A DNA stretch of 64,000 nt from Costus lasius (taxonomy: Eukaryota; Streptophyta; Magnoliopsida; Zingiberales; Costaceae), in assembly GCA_027563935.2 (NCBI GenBank), contig CM050447.1:85421461-85485460 (forward strand). Reading direction: 5' to 3'. Position 1 is the first letter of the stretch. Each line of letters opens with the position of its first letter. Shown in pieces: positions 25,988 through 36,948 of the stretch. The position numbers and the translations under genes were made by a program. The notes under the pieces were generated by a model. The model did no database searches, was not told where the DNA came from, and was given only the letters and a program-made list of their open reading frames with translations.

Positions 25988-27432
25988 ATTGAAATTCGTG
26001 GTGTTCGTTGCTGCAGTTATCTACAACAATGCAAGAACAGCAAGGTCAGTATCAATGTTTAGAATCAATCCAGGACTTAAGAAAGATTCTTTTCTCACTA
26101 TTTTATCTGACTGAAAAATCCATTAAACAGTCCGAAAGAGTAACACTCTTTTAGTGAGATGGGATCCAGATTTCATTCTTGGTCTCCGCGTCCCGCTCAG
26201 GCGAGATAAGATGCACAGAGAGTACAAGCACTAATTTCTGGTAGGCAATGCCTGCCAATCGCCAACCCGTGCGATTCCCCTTCATCTGGGCAATCCAGCA
26301 GACTGTGCCAACTGAGTTGGTACAACATAGTCTCTGATCCCACAGATGGCTGCCTCCATATAGCTCACATATGCTCAGTATGTAGCCTACATGGTCAAGC
26401 TGACCCGACCTACTCCCTGGACCACCACGTGCTATGCTGAGCAACGAGAAGCGATAAATCCCTTCTCTGTAACACGCAGGTGTAATCACACACCGTCTGA
26501 AGATAGATGGGCGTGCCCACTGAGTGGGTACAACACGGCCCCAACGATAGTCAGAACAGTGAGGTTTCGCGTCAGAAGGCTTACGTGCTTGATATTTTAG
26601 CGTTGGATTTTAACGGTCTTTTATCTTCTTAACTATCATGCATAACCTATGGCGATAGCAAAAGATTAAAGCATGCTGATCTTATGTGGTAAAAGCCCAT
26701 TAACCCTTGGTAAGACCTTAATTTAACTTAAGTCTTCACTTGAGCTCTTCATGGGTCTTTTGCATCTATTCTGGCCCAACCCAGGGCCCAAGCGCCCACT
26801 GCAGCTCAGGTGCGCCCACCAGGTAAAATGCGCCTGTCCTAGAGTCGAACCCTAGACCTCCCACTGGTGAAGCCACTTGCTGCATGCGCCTCTGCCAAGT
26901 GTGCTCTGTGCTCATGTCTAATTAAAATACAATTTAATCTATCTAGACATGATTGACACGCAGGTCAATTACACAATAAATTAATTAAAATGTGATACGC
27001 AGATCACAATAAAAATTAATTTACAATTTTAATCCAGGCACGCAGGCCCCAGCACAGCACACATTAAATTAGGCTACCCACATAAGATTAAATAAACAAG
27101 CATCATGGCATCCAACCAACATGTGATCCAATAACAAAATAAAATTTTGAAAATCCCATTGGAATCAATTTTATTTTTCTTATGTGCCCTACTACCTTAC
27201 AACGGTCCATTAATAGGGATCCACTCATCATGTCTAGTCAGATCCACTGCCCTTGCGTGCATCAAGTCCTAACTGACTTGAGTCGACCCAGTGGTCAACA
27301 ATGCATGCAATGGGCTGAACGACCCTCATGAGTTCAGGCAAGCGGGTGTGACCCCGGGCCTAACTCATGCACGTTCACTGGTTGTCTCAACCAGACATCG
27401 CTACACGCCTGTCTGCAGTCGACCTATAGCCA
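25988..27432 (-). mobile_element. Untranslated leader of element B (first part)
   Basis: Between gag and the insertion site of D; the remainder is at 36580-36934. Homologous to D's leader at 33064-34839. B has an additional segment around 26840-26900 that D lacks. No supported coding frame. Confidence 0.8.
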
Positions 27433-27437
27433 CCTCG

Positions 27438-29158
27438 TGAAGTGTCCCCTTCATGGGGGAGCGCAAGTAAACAAAATCCCTTTCAAGAGGGGGGGCGAAA
27501 ACCTTAAAGGGGTGGCGCATCACCATTGCAAGCGGAAGCAAAAGGTTTTCAAGAATCTTAGCATAAACATATGTTCAACTTGGTGAAGTTGAGACTCATA
27601 CCATAGCCATCTCGGTTTAGATGGAGCTTTGGAAGCAAAGGCGCAAGTGCCCCTTCTCCGAAGATAATCACACACAAGAGAAGATGGCTTCTCCTTGGAT
27701 CTCCTTGTGCTAGCAAGGATGCGCAAGGTGTCCTTGATCGAATGTTAGGATGATGGAGAAGTTTCCTTGGCCGAGCGCTTGTTCTTGTCGTCCACTTCCT
27801 TCCACACGAGATGGCAAGCAAGCTCTCTTTTCCCAAAAACAAAACGCAAAGACAAGAGAGCAAATGCACTTCGGCGACATCAAGACAAATGACGTTACAT
27901 GACTTCCCAAAATGGAAAGTCATGAAGCCACTCTCCAACGCCAAAACGCCCCTCTTGATGAACCATGCGTTCACCTAGTGAACCGGTTCATGCTTTGGTT
28001 CAATTCGATTTGGCCCAAAGACCAAACTCAAACCAAGCCAAGCCAAGGCATGGTCTAGACCCTCTATGAACCAAATGGCTCATGATCTAGCCGTTCATCT
28101 CCTGATGCTCCTGATCTCACCGATCTAGCATCATCTCTCTCGATCGAAGCTTACCGATCTAAAGCCCTAATCAATCAAACATGATCAGGCTAGATCTCAC
28201 TTGCAATCAGAGATTAAACCCCTTTAAACTGAACCCATACAATTCAGTCCACACGATCTGACTCAAGAAAGCCATATCATCAAATTGTGCGACCCTAAGG
28301 GTTTCCTTTAAATGTCGGTAACGACAACTTACGTTATCACGATCAGTGAGGGGTATCTAGCAACACATCACTGTCTCCCGATATAAAGGAAATAGTCTTC
28401 CAAGACTACACCCAAACCATGACACAAGTGTGAATCAAAACTCACAAGGCACACATATGTCCTTTGCCACTGGATGTTCTTATTGGACAAGCATGTCAAG
28501 CTTGTAACTCCAATACGATGAGCATGATTAGATCAGATGCACATAGTCATCTGGGTATGGCCATACACTACCTCAATCATCTCATATAGGGGGGCCTTTA
28601 GAACATCACACTCCTTAAACAAGGAGACGGCAATCCTTTATCTATCACTAGTGCCCTAACCTGATTCAAGCTCACCATCCAAGATAGTCTATAATCATTA
28701 TATTTCAAATGATATTGAACTACCTCAAAACAATGACAATCATCATTTAGAAACACAAGTGATCTCAAGTCAAAGGACATGTGCCACTTGCTGCTTACAG
28801 GGATCATTCACATTGTGACAAGCAATGCAATATCCCAGTAGGGTCTGTCCAGTACATCCAATGTACCCATGAGTCTACATCTTATTCCATGCTCGAAGCA
28901 TCCTATAAGATTAGCACTCATATTAGTCTCCATCATATCAAGGCTGTCTCATGTTCACCAAGATATCTCGACTAAGGACTTATAGCCTGTCAGCCTAGCT
29001 GAACAGCTTTGAGACATTATTCAGAAGTACACTTATTACAGCAGACAAGGTAACAACCTGAATAACAACCATGCCTTATTATAAACTTAAGAGTTTATTA
29101 CATGATACTTATACAATCCCAAGGCCTCAAACATTAGCCTTAAGGGCATACCCCAACA
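27438..29158 (-). repeat. 3' LTR of element D
   Basis: Plus strand TGAAGTGTCCCC to ATACCCCAACA. Related to B's LTRs but clearly diverged. Its hairpin reads GACAACTTACGTTATC here, which on the element's sense strand is a G-T (G-U) wobble rather than a break. Confidence 0.95.
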
Positions 29159-29175
29159 ATCTCCCACTTGCACTT
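29159..29175 (-). other. Polypurine tract of element D
   Basis: In element sense AAGTGCAAGTGGGAGAT, directly before the LTR start TGTTGGGG. Confidence 0.85.
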
Positions 29176-29178
29176 AAT

Positions 29179-32100
29179 CTAATGGTTGAGAAATCTCAAA
29201 CCCATATTATTACAGTGCTTCTCATGCTTCTGCTGTGCCAGAGGCTTGGTAAGCGGGTCTGCCAGATTGTCATCTGTATGAACCTTGCAAATCTTGATCT
29301 CGCCTCGATCAATGATCTCCCGGATCAAGTGAAACCGTCTCTGTATGTGCTTGGACTTCTGGTGCGACCGTGGTTCCTTTGCTTGTGCGATTGCTCCAGT
29401 GTTATCACAGAAGATAACCAAAGGATCAGCACTCGAAGGAACGACACCAAGTTCTCCTACGAACTTACGAATCCACACTGCCTCCTTGGATGCTTCCGAG
29501 GCTGCAACATACTCGGCTTCAGTTGTGGAATCAGCAACAGTAGACTGTTTGAAACTCTTCCACACCACTGCTCCACCATTCAAGCTAAAAACATAGCCTG
29601 ATTGCGATCGGAAATCATCCTGGTCCGACTGGAACGAAGCGTCAGTATATCCCTCTATACTGAGTTCTTCCTGACCACCATATATCAAGAACATATCTTT
29701 GGTCCTCCGCAGATATTTTAAGATGTTCTTGACCGCAATCCAGTGCGCCAAACCTGGATTACTTTGGAATCGACTGGTCACGCTTAACCCGTAAGCGACG
29801 TCTGGGCGAGTACACAACATCGCATACATAATGGACCCAATAGCCGAAGCATAAGGCGTATTGTCCATTTCATCTTTCTCAGTCTGTGTTTGTGGACACT
29901 GACTCTTCGAAAGATTCAGACCATGTCTGACTGGAAGATATCCACGTTTAGAATTCTCTAAATGGAATCTCTCCAGGACCTTATCGATGTAAGTACTCTG
30001 GCACAGCCCGAGAAGCCTCTTAGATCTATCCCTGTAGATCTTCACACCTAGTACATAGGCTGCTTCTCCTAAATCTTTCATCTGGAAACATTTTCCTAAC
30101 CATGCTTTAACAGCATGCAGTTCAGGAATATCATTTCCAATGATCAAGATATCATCGACGTAGAGGATTAGGAATGTAATCACGCTCCCACTAAACCTCT
30201 TATATACACACGGGTCATCCTCGTTCTTGATGAAACCAAACTCAGAGATTGATTCATCAAAACGAATGTTCCAGCTTCTTGATGCTTGTTTAAGTCCATA
30301 AATGGACTTCTTTAACTTGCATATTTTATGACGATCTGCTGGATTAGTGAAACCCTCAGGTTGTGTCATATACACATCCTCATCCAGATTTCCATTAAGG
30401 AAAGCTGTTTTCACATCCATCTGCCAGATCTCATAGTCGTAATATGCTGCTATCGCGAAAAGAATCCGAATAGACTTAAACATGGCTACAGGAGAGAAAG
30501 TTTCATCATAATCTATCCCGTAGATTTGTTTGAAACCTTTCGCAACTAGTCTGCCTTTATAGGTAACCACGTTACCATCCATGTCAATCTTCTTCTTGAA
30601 GATCCATTTACAGCCTATAGGGATTACTCCCGGAGGCGGATCAACCAAATCCCAGACTTGGTTATCTGACATGGAGTCCATCTCGGCTCGCATAGCATCA
30701 AGCCATCTAGCTGACTCCGGTCCACTGACCGCATCCGCATAAGTTAGGGGTTCATCATTATCAATGATGTAGACTCCGTCATAGCGCTCAGGCTGTCGAC
30801 GGATCCTACCCGATCTTCGCGGTTCCCGTGATATCTGAGCCTCAGGTTGTTCAATAACCTGATCTACCGGCTCAGGCTCATCCAACTCTGCTTGACTACT
30901 TTGTCCTTCCTCTGGAATCTCATCCAGCTTTATTTCTCTCCCACTGGCCTCTTGCAGAAGAAACTCCTTCTCAAGAAATATGGCCGTCCGAGCAACAAAA
31001 ACCTTGTTCTCTTTGGGATCGTAGAAATAATAACCCTTAGTTTCCTTAGGGTAACCGACAAAGATACATTTCTCAGATCTGCTTTCCAGTTTCCCAGAGG
31101 CGAGCTTTTTGACATAAGCCTCGCAACCCCAGATCCTGATAAATGTCAAGCTAGGCTGTTTCCCATACCATAACTCATATGGCGTCTTTGAAACTGCCTT
31201 GGATGGCACTCGGTTTAGTACCTTTGCAGCTGTTTCCAGTGCAAAACCCCAAAAGGAATATGGAAGAGTAGCCTGACTCATCATAGAACGAACCATATCA
31301 AGTAACGTTCTATTTCTCCTCTCGGACACACCATTCCACTGCGGTGTTCCTGGCGGAGTGAGCTGTGAGATAATCCCACACTCCTTCAGATAGTCAGTAA
31401 ACACATGACTCAGGTATTCACCACCTCGATCAGAACGAAGTGCCTTGATATTTCGGCCTAGCTGATTTTGTACTTCATTTTTGAACTCTTTGAACTTGTC
31501 AAAAGATTCACTTTTATGTCTCATTAAATAGACATACCCATACCTACTGAAATCATCAGTAAAGGTAATGAAGTACTGATAGCCACCTCTGGCATGTTTA
31601 CTAAATGGCCCACACACATCACTGTGTATAAGGTCCAGTAAACCTGAAGTCCTTTGCCCTTTGTGAAGAAAAGGAGACTTCATCATTTTACCCATCAAAC
31701 AAGCTTTGCATGTATCAATCTCCTCATAGGAGAATGATCCCAGCAGTCCATGATCATGCAACCGCTTAATGCGCTTCTCGTTTATATGGCCTAAACGACT
31801 ATGCCATAGCAAGGTGCTGTCATCAGCATACTTGGCTTTCTTATTATCAATGTTTTGTATAGAATTTTCCATGTCCAGCATGTATAACCCATTGTTAATT
31901 GAACCAGTCGCATACACAATATTATCAAAAGTTAAAACACACTTTGAAATCTTGCATTCAAAGGCAAATCCTTTCCTGACTAGAGCAGGAATGGAGATAA
32001 TATTCTTGGTGATACTTGGTACAAAATAACAATTGTTCAATTCTAATACAATGCCAGATGGTAAAGTAATGAAATAGTCTCCTACAGCAACAGCAGCAAC

Positions 32101-33063
32101 CCGTGCCCCGTTTCCAACTCGTAGGTCTACCTCATGCTGTCCCACCTGCCTTCTTCTCTTGAGTTCCTGCACATTTGAACAAATGTGAACTCCACATGCG
32201 GTGTCCAACACCCATGAAATGGTAGAAGAAGATAACATGACCTCAGTCACATATATACCTGAGCCAGAAGCGATGCTTCCCCTCTTATCTCCTTGGAGCG
32301 CTTTACAGTCCTTTTTCCAGTGACCCAGCTGGCCACAGTGGAAACACCTGTTGTCCTTCGACCGCTTCACCTTCTGTTTCAGGGCCTTGCTGTAATTCTT
32401 GACAGGGGTCTTGCCCTTCTTCCCCTTCTTCTTGTTCCTTGAAGGAACCATTAAGACAGAGGTTGAAGGCTTACCCTTCAGAGTTTCCTCAGTTGTCAAG
32501 AGCATATTCAGCAGCTCTGCCGGCGTACAATCGATTTTGTTCATATTAAAATTAATGATGAACGCATCGAAAGAAGGCGGAAGAGACTGTAGAATAATGT
32601 CCACAGCAAGCTCCTGGTTGACGGTATGCCCCAGTTTCTCTAGAGCCTCCTTGTGCCCAATCATCTTGAGCACATGAGCTCCCACTGGGCTCCCCTCAGC
32701 CAGTTTGCTCTGAAAGAAGAGCTTCGTCAGATTATAGCGCTCAGTCCTCGCCTGTGCAGCATACAGCATCTTGAGGTTCGCTATAATTTCTATAGCCGAC
32801 ATATCCTCATGCTGACGCTGCAGCGGTGGCGTCATAGACGCTAGCATCAGGCAAGCGACATCAATGCTATCATTGACGTGCTTTTCGTAGGCATCCCGAA
32901 CCGCCCTTGCGGCGTTCGGAGCGGGCTGCGGCGGTATCGCCGTCTCGAGGACATACAGTTTCCTCTCTGCCTTAAGAACAATCTTAAGGTGTCCGAACCA
33001 GTCAGAGAAGTTCGGCCCAGCAAACTTCTCCCTTTCCAGTAGGGATCGCACATTGAAGCTCAT
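29179..33063 (-). CDS. Intact copia gag-pol polyprotein, 1294 aa
   Basis: One frame from ATG (33061-33063) to stop near 29179, encoding everything needed for transposition. Gag about residues 1-235; zinc knuckle CFHCGQLGHWKKDC at 240-253 (C-X2-C-X4-H-X4-C); protease with WVLDTACG, Asp287 (families often read DSGAS or DTGCS); pre-integrase domain from LWHSRLGHI; integrase core with D in LIHSDVCGPF, D in ALRSDRGGEY and E in NGVSERRNRT; RT from about 800 with WQMDVKTAFLNG and YVDDILIIGN; RNase H with GYTDASF and TEAEYVAASEA, ending near NLADPLTKPL. Length is normal for Ty1/copia, and no stop or frameshift occurs. A basic linker (KKKGKKGK) precedes the knuckle. Integrase before RT fixes the family as copia. 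Expression would come from the LTR at 34854-36574. Competence is likely but not shown by sequence alone. Confidence 0.95.
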   Translation of the reverse strand: MSFNVRSLLEREKFAGPNFSDWFGHLKIVLKAERKLYVLETAIPPQPAPNAARAVRDAYEKHVNDSIDVACLMLASMTPPLQRQHEDMSAIEIIANLKMLYAAQARTERYNLTKLFFQSKLAEGSPVGAHVLKMIGHKEALEKLGHTVNQELAVDIILQSLPPSFDAFIINFNMNKIDCTPAELLNMLLTTEETLKGKPSTSVLMVPSRNKKKGKKGKTPVKNYSKALKQKVKRSKDNRCFHCGQLGHWKKDCKALQGDKRGSIASGSGIYVTEVMLSSSTISWVLDTACGVHICSNVQELKRRRQVGQHEVDLRVGNGARVAAVAVGDYFITLPSGIVLELNNCYFVPSITKNIISIPALVRKGFAFECKISKCVLTFDNIVYATGSINNGLYMLDMENSIQNIDNKKAKYADDSTLLWHSRLGHINEKRIKRLHDHGLLGSFSYEEIDTCKACLMGKMMKSPFLHKGQRTSGLLDLIHSDVCGPFSKHARGGYQYFITFTDDFSRYGYVYLMRHKSESFDKFKEFKNEVQNQLGRNIKALRSDRGGEYLSHVFTDYLKECGIISQLTPPGTPQWNGVSERRNRTLLDMVRSMMSQATLPYSFWGFALETAAKVLNRVPSKAVSKTPYELWYGKQPSLTFIRIWGCEAYVKKLASGKLESRSEKCIFVGYPKETKGYYFYDPKENKVFVARTAIFLEKEFLLQEASGREIKLDEIPEEGQSSQAELDEPEPVDQVIEQPEAQISREPRRSGRIRRQPERYDGVYIIDNDEPLTYADAVSGPESARWLDAMRAEMDSMSDNQVWDLVDPPPGVIPIGCKWIFKKKIDMDGNVVTYKGRLVAKGFKQIYGIDYDETFSPVAMFKSIRILFAIAAYYDYEIWQMDVKTAFLNGNLDEDVYMTQPEGFTNPADRHKICKLKKSIYGLKQASRSWNIRFDESISEFGFIKNEDDPCVYKRFSGSVITFLILYVDDILIIGNDIPELHAVKAWLGKCFQMKDLGEAAYVLGVKIYRDRSKRLLGLCQSTYIDKVLERFHLENSKRGYLPVRHGLNLSKSQCPQTQTEKDEMDNTPYASAIGSIMYAMLCTRPDVAYGLSVTSRFQSNPGLAHWIAVKNILKYLRRTKDMFLIYGGQEELSIEGYTDASFQSDQDDFRSQSGYVFSLNGGAVVWKSFKQSTVADSTTEAEYVAASEASKEAVWIRKFVGELGVVPSSADPLVIFCDNTGAIAQAKEPRSHQKSKHIQRRFHLIREIIDRGEIKICKVHTDDNLADPLTKPLAQQKHEKHCNNMGLRFLNH

Positions 33064-34839
33064 GGTGTTCGTTGCTGCAGGAATCTACAACAGGCAAGAA
33101 CAGCAAGGTCAGTATCAATGTTTCAGAATCAATCCAGGACTTAAGAAAGATTCTTTTCTCACTATTTTGTCTGACTGAAAAATCCAGTAAACAGTCCGAA
33201 AGAGTAACACTCTTTTAGTGAGATGGGATCCAGATTTCATACTTGGTCTCCGCGTCCCGCTCAAGCGAGATAAGATGCACAGAGATGACAAGCACTAATT
33301 TCTGGTAGGCTGTCCCAGCCAATCGCCCAACCCGTGCGATTCCCCTTCATCTTGGCAATCCAGCAGACTGTGCCAACTGAGTTGGTACAACACAGTCTCT
33401 GATCCCAGAGATGGCTGCCTCCATGTGCTACCATATGCGCCACATATGTAGTCTACATGGTCAAGCTGACCTGACCTACTCCCTGGACCACCACGTGCTA
33501 TGCTGAGCAACGAGAAGGGATAAATCCCTGCTCTGTAACACGCAGGTGTAATCCAGCACCGTCTGAAGATAGATGGACGTGCCCACTGAGTGGGTTCAAC
33601 ACGGCTCCAACGATAGTCAGAACGGTGAGGTTTCGCGTCAGAAGGCTTACGAGCTTGATATATTAGCGTTGGATTTTAACGGTCTTTTATCTTCTTACTA
33701 TCAGGCATGTCCTATGGCTATAGCAGAAGATAAACTTAAACATGCAATTCTAATTATTAGCAATAAGTAGAAAGCATGATCTTATGTGGTAAAAGCCCAT
33801 GAACCCTAGTAAGACCTTAATTTTACTTAAGTCTTCACTTGAGCTCCTTGGCCTCACATCTGGTCCAACCTAGGGCTCTAGCGCCAAGAGCACCTCAGGT
33901 GCGCCACCAGGTGAATGCTCCTCTTGGATGTGTGCCTTTGTGCTCTTGTCTAATCAAAATACATTTTTGATCTATCTAGACAAGGTTGACTCGCAGGTCA
34001 ACAATACATTATAAATTAAGTACAATGTGATTCGCAGATCACAAATTAATTTACAATTTTAAATCCAGGCTCACAGGCCCCAGCACAGCACACAATAGGG
34101 CAACCCACATAAGAGTAAATAAACAAGCATATGGTTTCAATCATCATGTGATCCAATCAAGAAATTAAAATTTTGAAAACCCCATAGGCATCACTTTTAA
34201 TTTCCTTATGTGCCCTACAACCTTACAATGGTCCATTGATAGGGATCCACTCATCCATCTAGATAGATCCTTTTCCCTTGCATGCACCGAGTCCTAACTG
34301 ACCCGAGTTGACCTGATGGTCAACCATGCATGCGCCAAGGGCTGAACCACCCTCATGAGTTTTGGCAAGCGGGTGTGACCCCGGGCCTAACTCAAGTGTG
34401 TTCAGAAGTTGTCTCAATCAGACCTCGCTACACGCCTTGGATGCAGTCGACCTATAGCCACCTCGTGCTTGCGCACAGGTGCTATCTGGTCAACCCATCT
34501 AGGCTGTCAGATGGTCTGATCAGACTAGTTTGATCCATTCTAGATGAAGCTTTCAACCCCATCAACCCATCTAAGGGTTTACAATAGGTACTTCTTAGAT
34601 CTAGTTGGGCGCGCATGTCATTTAGGTTTTAGAAAAACAACAACAACATGGTATAACCGCAACCAACATATATGCGCCAATCAACATAACTCTCATACAT
34701 GCGCAAATATAAACATACTATTATCTAGCATACTCGCATGAAGAGATAACATATGTCAAACAAGATCAACATACATGTAGATGCGCAAACATGGATCACA
34801 TAGTATATCAAGCAATCATATGATTATGCTTCAACCGGC
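33064..34839 (-). mobile_element. Untranslated leader of element D
   Basis: About 1.8 kb between primer site and gag. Homologous to B's leader in two parts (25988-27432, 36580-36934). Short open frames are present but are not shared in frame between B and D, so no gene is called. Confidence 0.8.
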
Positions 34840-34851
34840 GCTTTGATACCA
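34840..34851 (-). other. Primer-binding site of element D, one mismatch
   Basis: In element sense TGGTATCAAAGC, two bases inside the 5' LTR. It differs from the standard TGGTATCAGAGC at position 9. All other features suggest the element moved recently despite this mismatch. Confidence 0.85.
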
Positions 34852-34853
34852 AT

Positions 34854-36574
34854 TGAAGTGTCCCCTTCATGGGGGAGCGCAAGTAAACAAAATCCCTTTC
34901 AAGAGGGGGGGCGAAAACCTTAAAGGGGTGGCGCATCACCATTGCAAGCGGAAGCAAAAGGTTTTCAAGAATCTTAGCATAAACATATGTTCAACTTGGT
35001 GAAGTTGAGACTCATACCATAGCCATCTCGGTTTAGATGGAGCTTTGGAAGCAAAGGCGCAAGTGCCCCTTCTCCGAAGATAATCACACACAAGAGAAGA
35101 TGGCTTCTCCTTGGATCTCCTTGTGCTAGCAAGGATGCACAAGGTGTCCTTGATCGAATGTTAGGATGATGGAGAAGTTTCCTTGGCCGAGCGCTTGTTC
35201 TTGTCGTCCACTTCCTTCCACACGAGATGGCAAGCAAGCTCTCTTTTCCCAAAAACAAAACGCAAAGACAAGAGAGCAAATGCACTTCGGCGACATCAAG
35301 ACAAATGACGTTACATGACTTCCCAAAATGGAAAGTCATGAAGCCACTCTCCAACGCCAAAACGCCCCTCTTGATGAACCATGCGTTCACCTAGTGAACC
35401 GGTTCATGCTTTGGTTCAATTCGATTTGGCCCAAAGACCAAACTCAAACCAAGCCAAGCCAAGGCATGGTCTAGACCCTCTATGAACCAAATGGCTCATG
35501 ATCTAGCCGTTCATCTCCTGATGCTCCTGATCTCACCGATCTAGCATCATCTCTCTCGATCGAAGCTTACCGATCTAAAGCCCTAATCAATCAAACATGA
35601 TCAGGCTAGATCTCACTTGCAATCAGAGATTAAACCCCTTTAAACTGAACCCATACAATTCAGTCCACACGATCTGACTCAAGAAAGCCATATCATCAAA
35701 TTGTGCGACCCTAAGGGTTTCCTTTAAATGTCGGTAACGACAACTTACGTTATCACGATCAGTGAGGGGTATCTAGCAACACATCACTGTCTCCCGATAT
35801 AAAGGAAATAGTCTTCCAAGACTACACCCAAACCATGACACAAGTGTGAATCAAAACTCACAAGGCACACATATGTCCTTTGCCACTGGATGTTCTTATT
35901 GGACAAGCATGTCAAGCTTGTAACTCCAATACGATGAGCATGATTAGATCAGATGCACATAGTCATCTGGGTATGGCCATACACTACCTCAATCATCTCA
36001 TATAGGGGGGCCTTTAGAACATCACACTCCTTAAACAAGGAGACGGCAATCCTTTATCTATCACTAGTGCCCTAACCTGATTCAAGCTCACCATCCAAGA
36101 TAGTCTATAATCATTATATTTCAAATGATATTGAACTACCTCAAAACAATGACAATCATCATTTAGAAACACAAGTGATCTCAAGTCAAAGGACATGTGC
36201 CACTTGCTGCTTACAGGGATCATTCACATTGTGACAAGCAATGCAATATCCCAGTAGGGTCTGTCCAGTACATCCAATGTACCCATGAGTCTACATCTTA
36301 TTCCATGCTCGAAGCATCCTATAAGATTAGCACTCATATTAGTCTCCATCATATCAAGGCTGTCTCATGTTCACCAAGATATCTCGACTAAGGACTTATA
36401 GCCTGTCAGCCTAGCTGAACAGCTTTGAGACATTATTCAGAAGTACACTTATTACAGCAGACAAGGTAACAACCTGAATAACAACCATGCCTTATTATAA
36501 ACTTAAGAGTTTATTACATGATACTTATACAATCCCAAGGCCTCAAACATTAGCCTTAAGGGCATACCCCAACA
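34854..36574 (-). repeat. 5' LTR of element D
   Basis: Same length and, apart from one noticed base, same sequence as 27438-29158. Followed on the plus strand by the target duplication CCTCG and the rest of B's leader. Confidence 0.95.
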
Positions 36575-36579
36575 CCTCG

Positions 36580-36934
36580 TGCTTGCGCACAGGTGCCATC
36601 TGGTCGACCCATCTAGGCTGTCAGATGGTCTGATCAGACTATTTGGATCTTAACTAGACTATGACTTCAACCCTAATAACCCGTCTAAGGGTTTATAGTA
36701 GGCGCTTATTAGATCTAATGAAGGGCGCGCAAGTCCTTTTGTTTTGAGAAAAACTAAAGCATGCGCCAACAAACATGCGCCAAGGAGAAAACATACATCT
36801 ATGATAAGCATGTATTTTCGCCAACTCACATATGTTTACAACAATTTTCGCATGTAACCTTAGATCTAATCAAAAGCGCATACATGGATCAAGCATGAAG
36901 ATCAAGCAATCATATGAACATATATAAACCATAT
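36580..36934 (-). mobile_element. Leader of element B, primer-proximal part
   Basis: Continues B's leader beyond D. Begins TGCTTGCGCACAGGTGCC, matching D's own leader near 34467. Confidence 0.8.
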
Positions 36935-36946
36935 GCTCTGATACCA
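36935..36946 (-). other. Primer-binding site of element B (initiator tRNA-Met)
   Basis: In element sense TGGTATCAGAGC, a perfect match, two bases inside the LTR end at 36949. Confidence 0.92.
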
Positions 36947-36948
36947 AT

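Larger units (their letters stand above)
27438..36574 (-). mobile_element. Copia element D, structurally complete and very young
   Basis: LTRs of 1721 bp each at 27438-29158 and 34854-36574, target duplication CCTCG (27433-27437 and 36575-36579). I found a single LTR difference (27719 G versus 35135 A, approximate positions). Polypurine tract next to 29159, primer site 34840-34851, uninterrupted gag-pol frame 29179-33063. It sits in B's leader in the same orientation. Sequence motifs place it in the Tork/Angela/TAR part of Ty1/copia (tentative). Confidence 0.96.

Noticed and set aside
26831..26870. tRNA-like TCGAACCCTAGACCTC stretch in B's leader
   Set aside because: Only a T-loop-like block; acceptor and anticodon arms cannot be built around it.
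27558..27974. 138-codon minus frame identical at 34974-35390
   Set aside because: Inside D's LTRs; identity is due to the youth of the element, not to selection on a protein.
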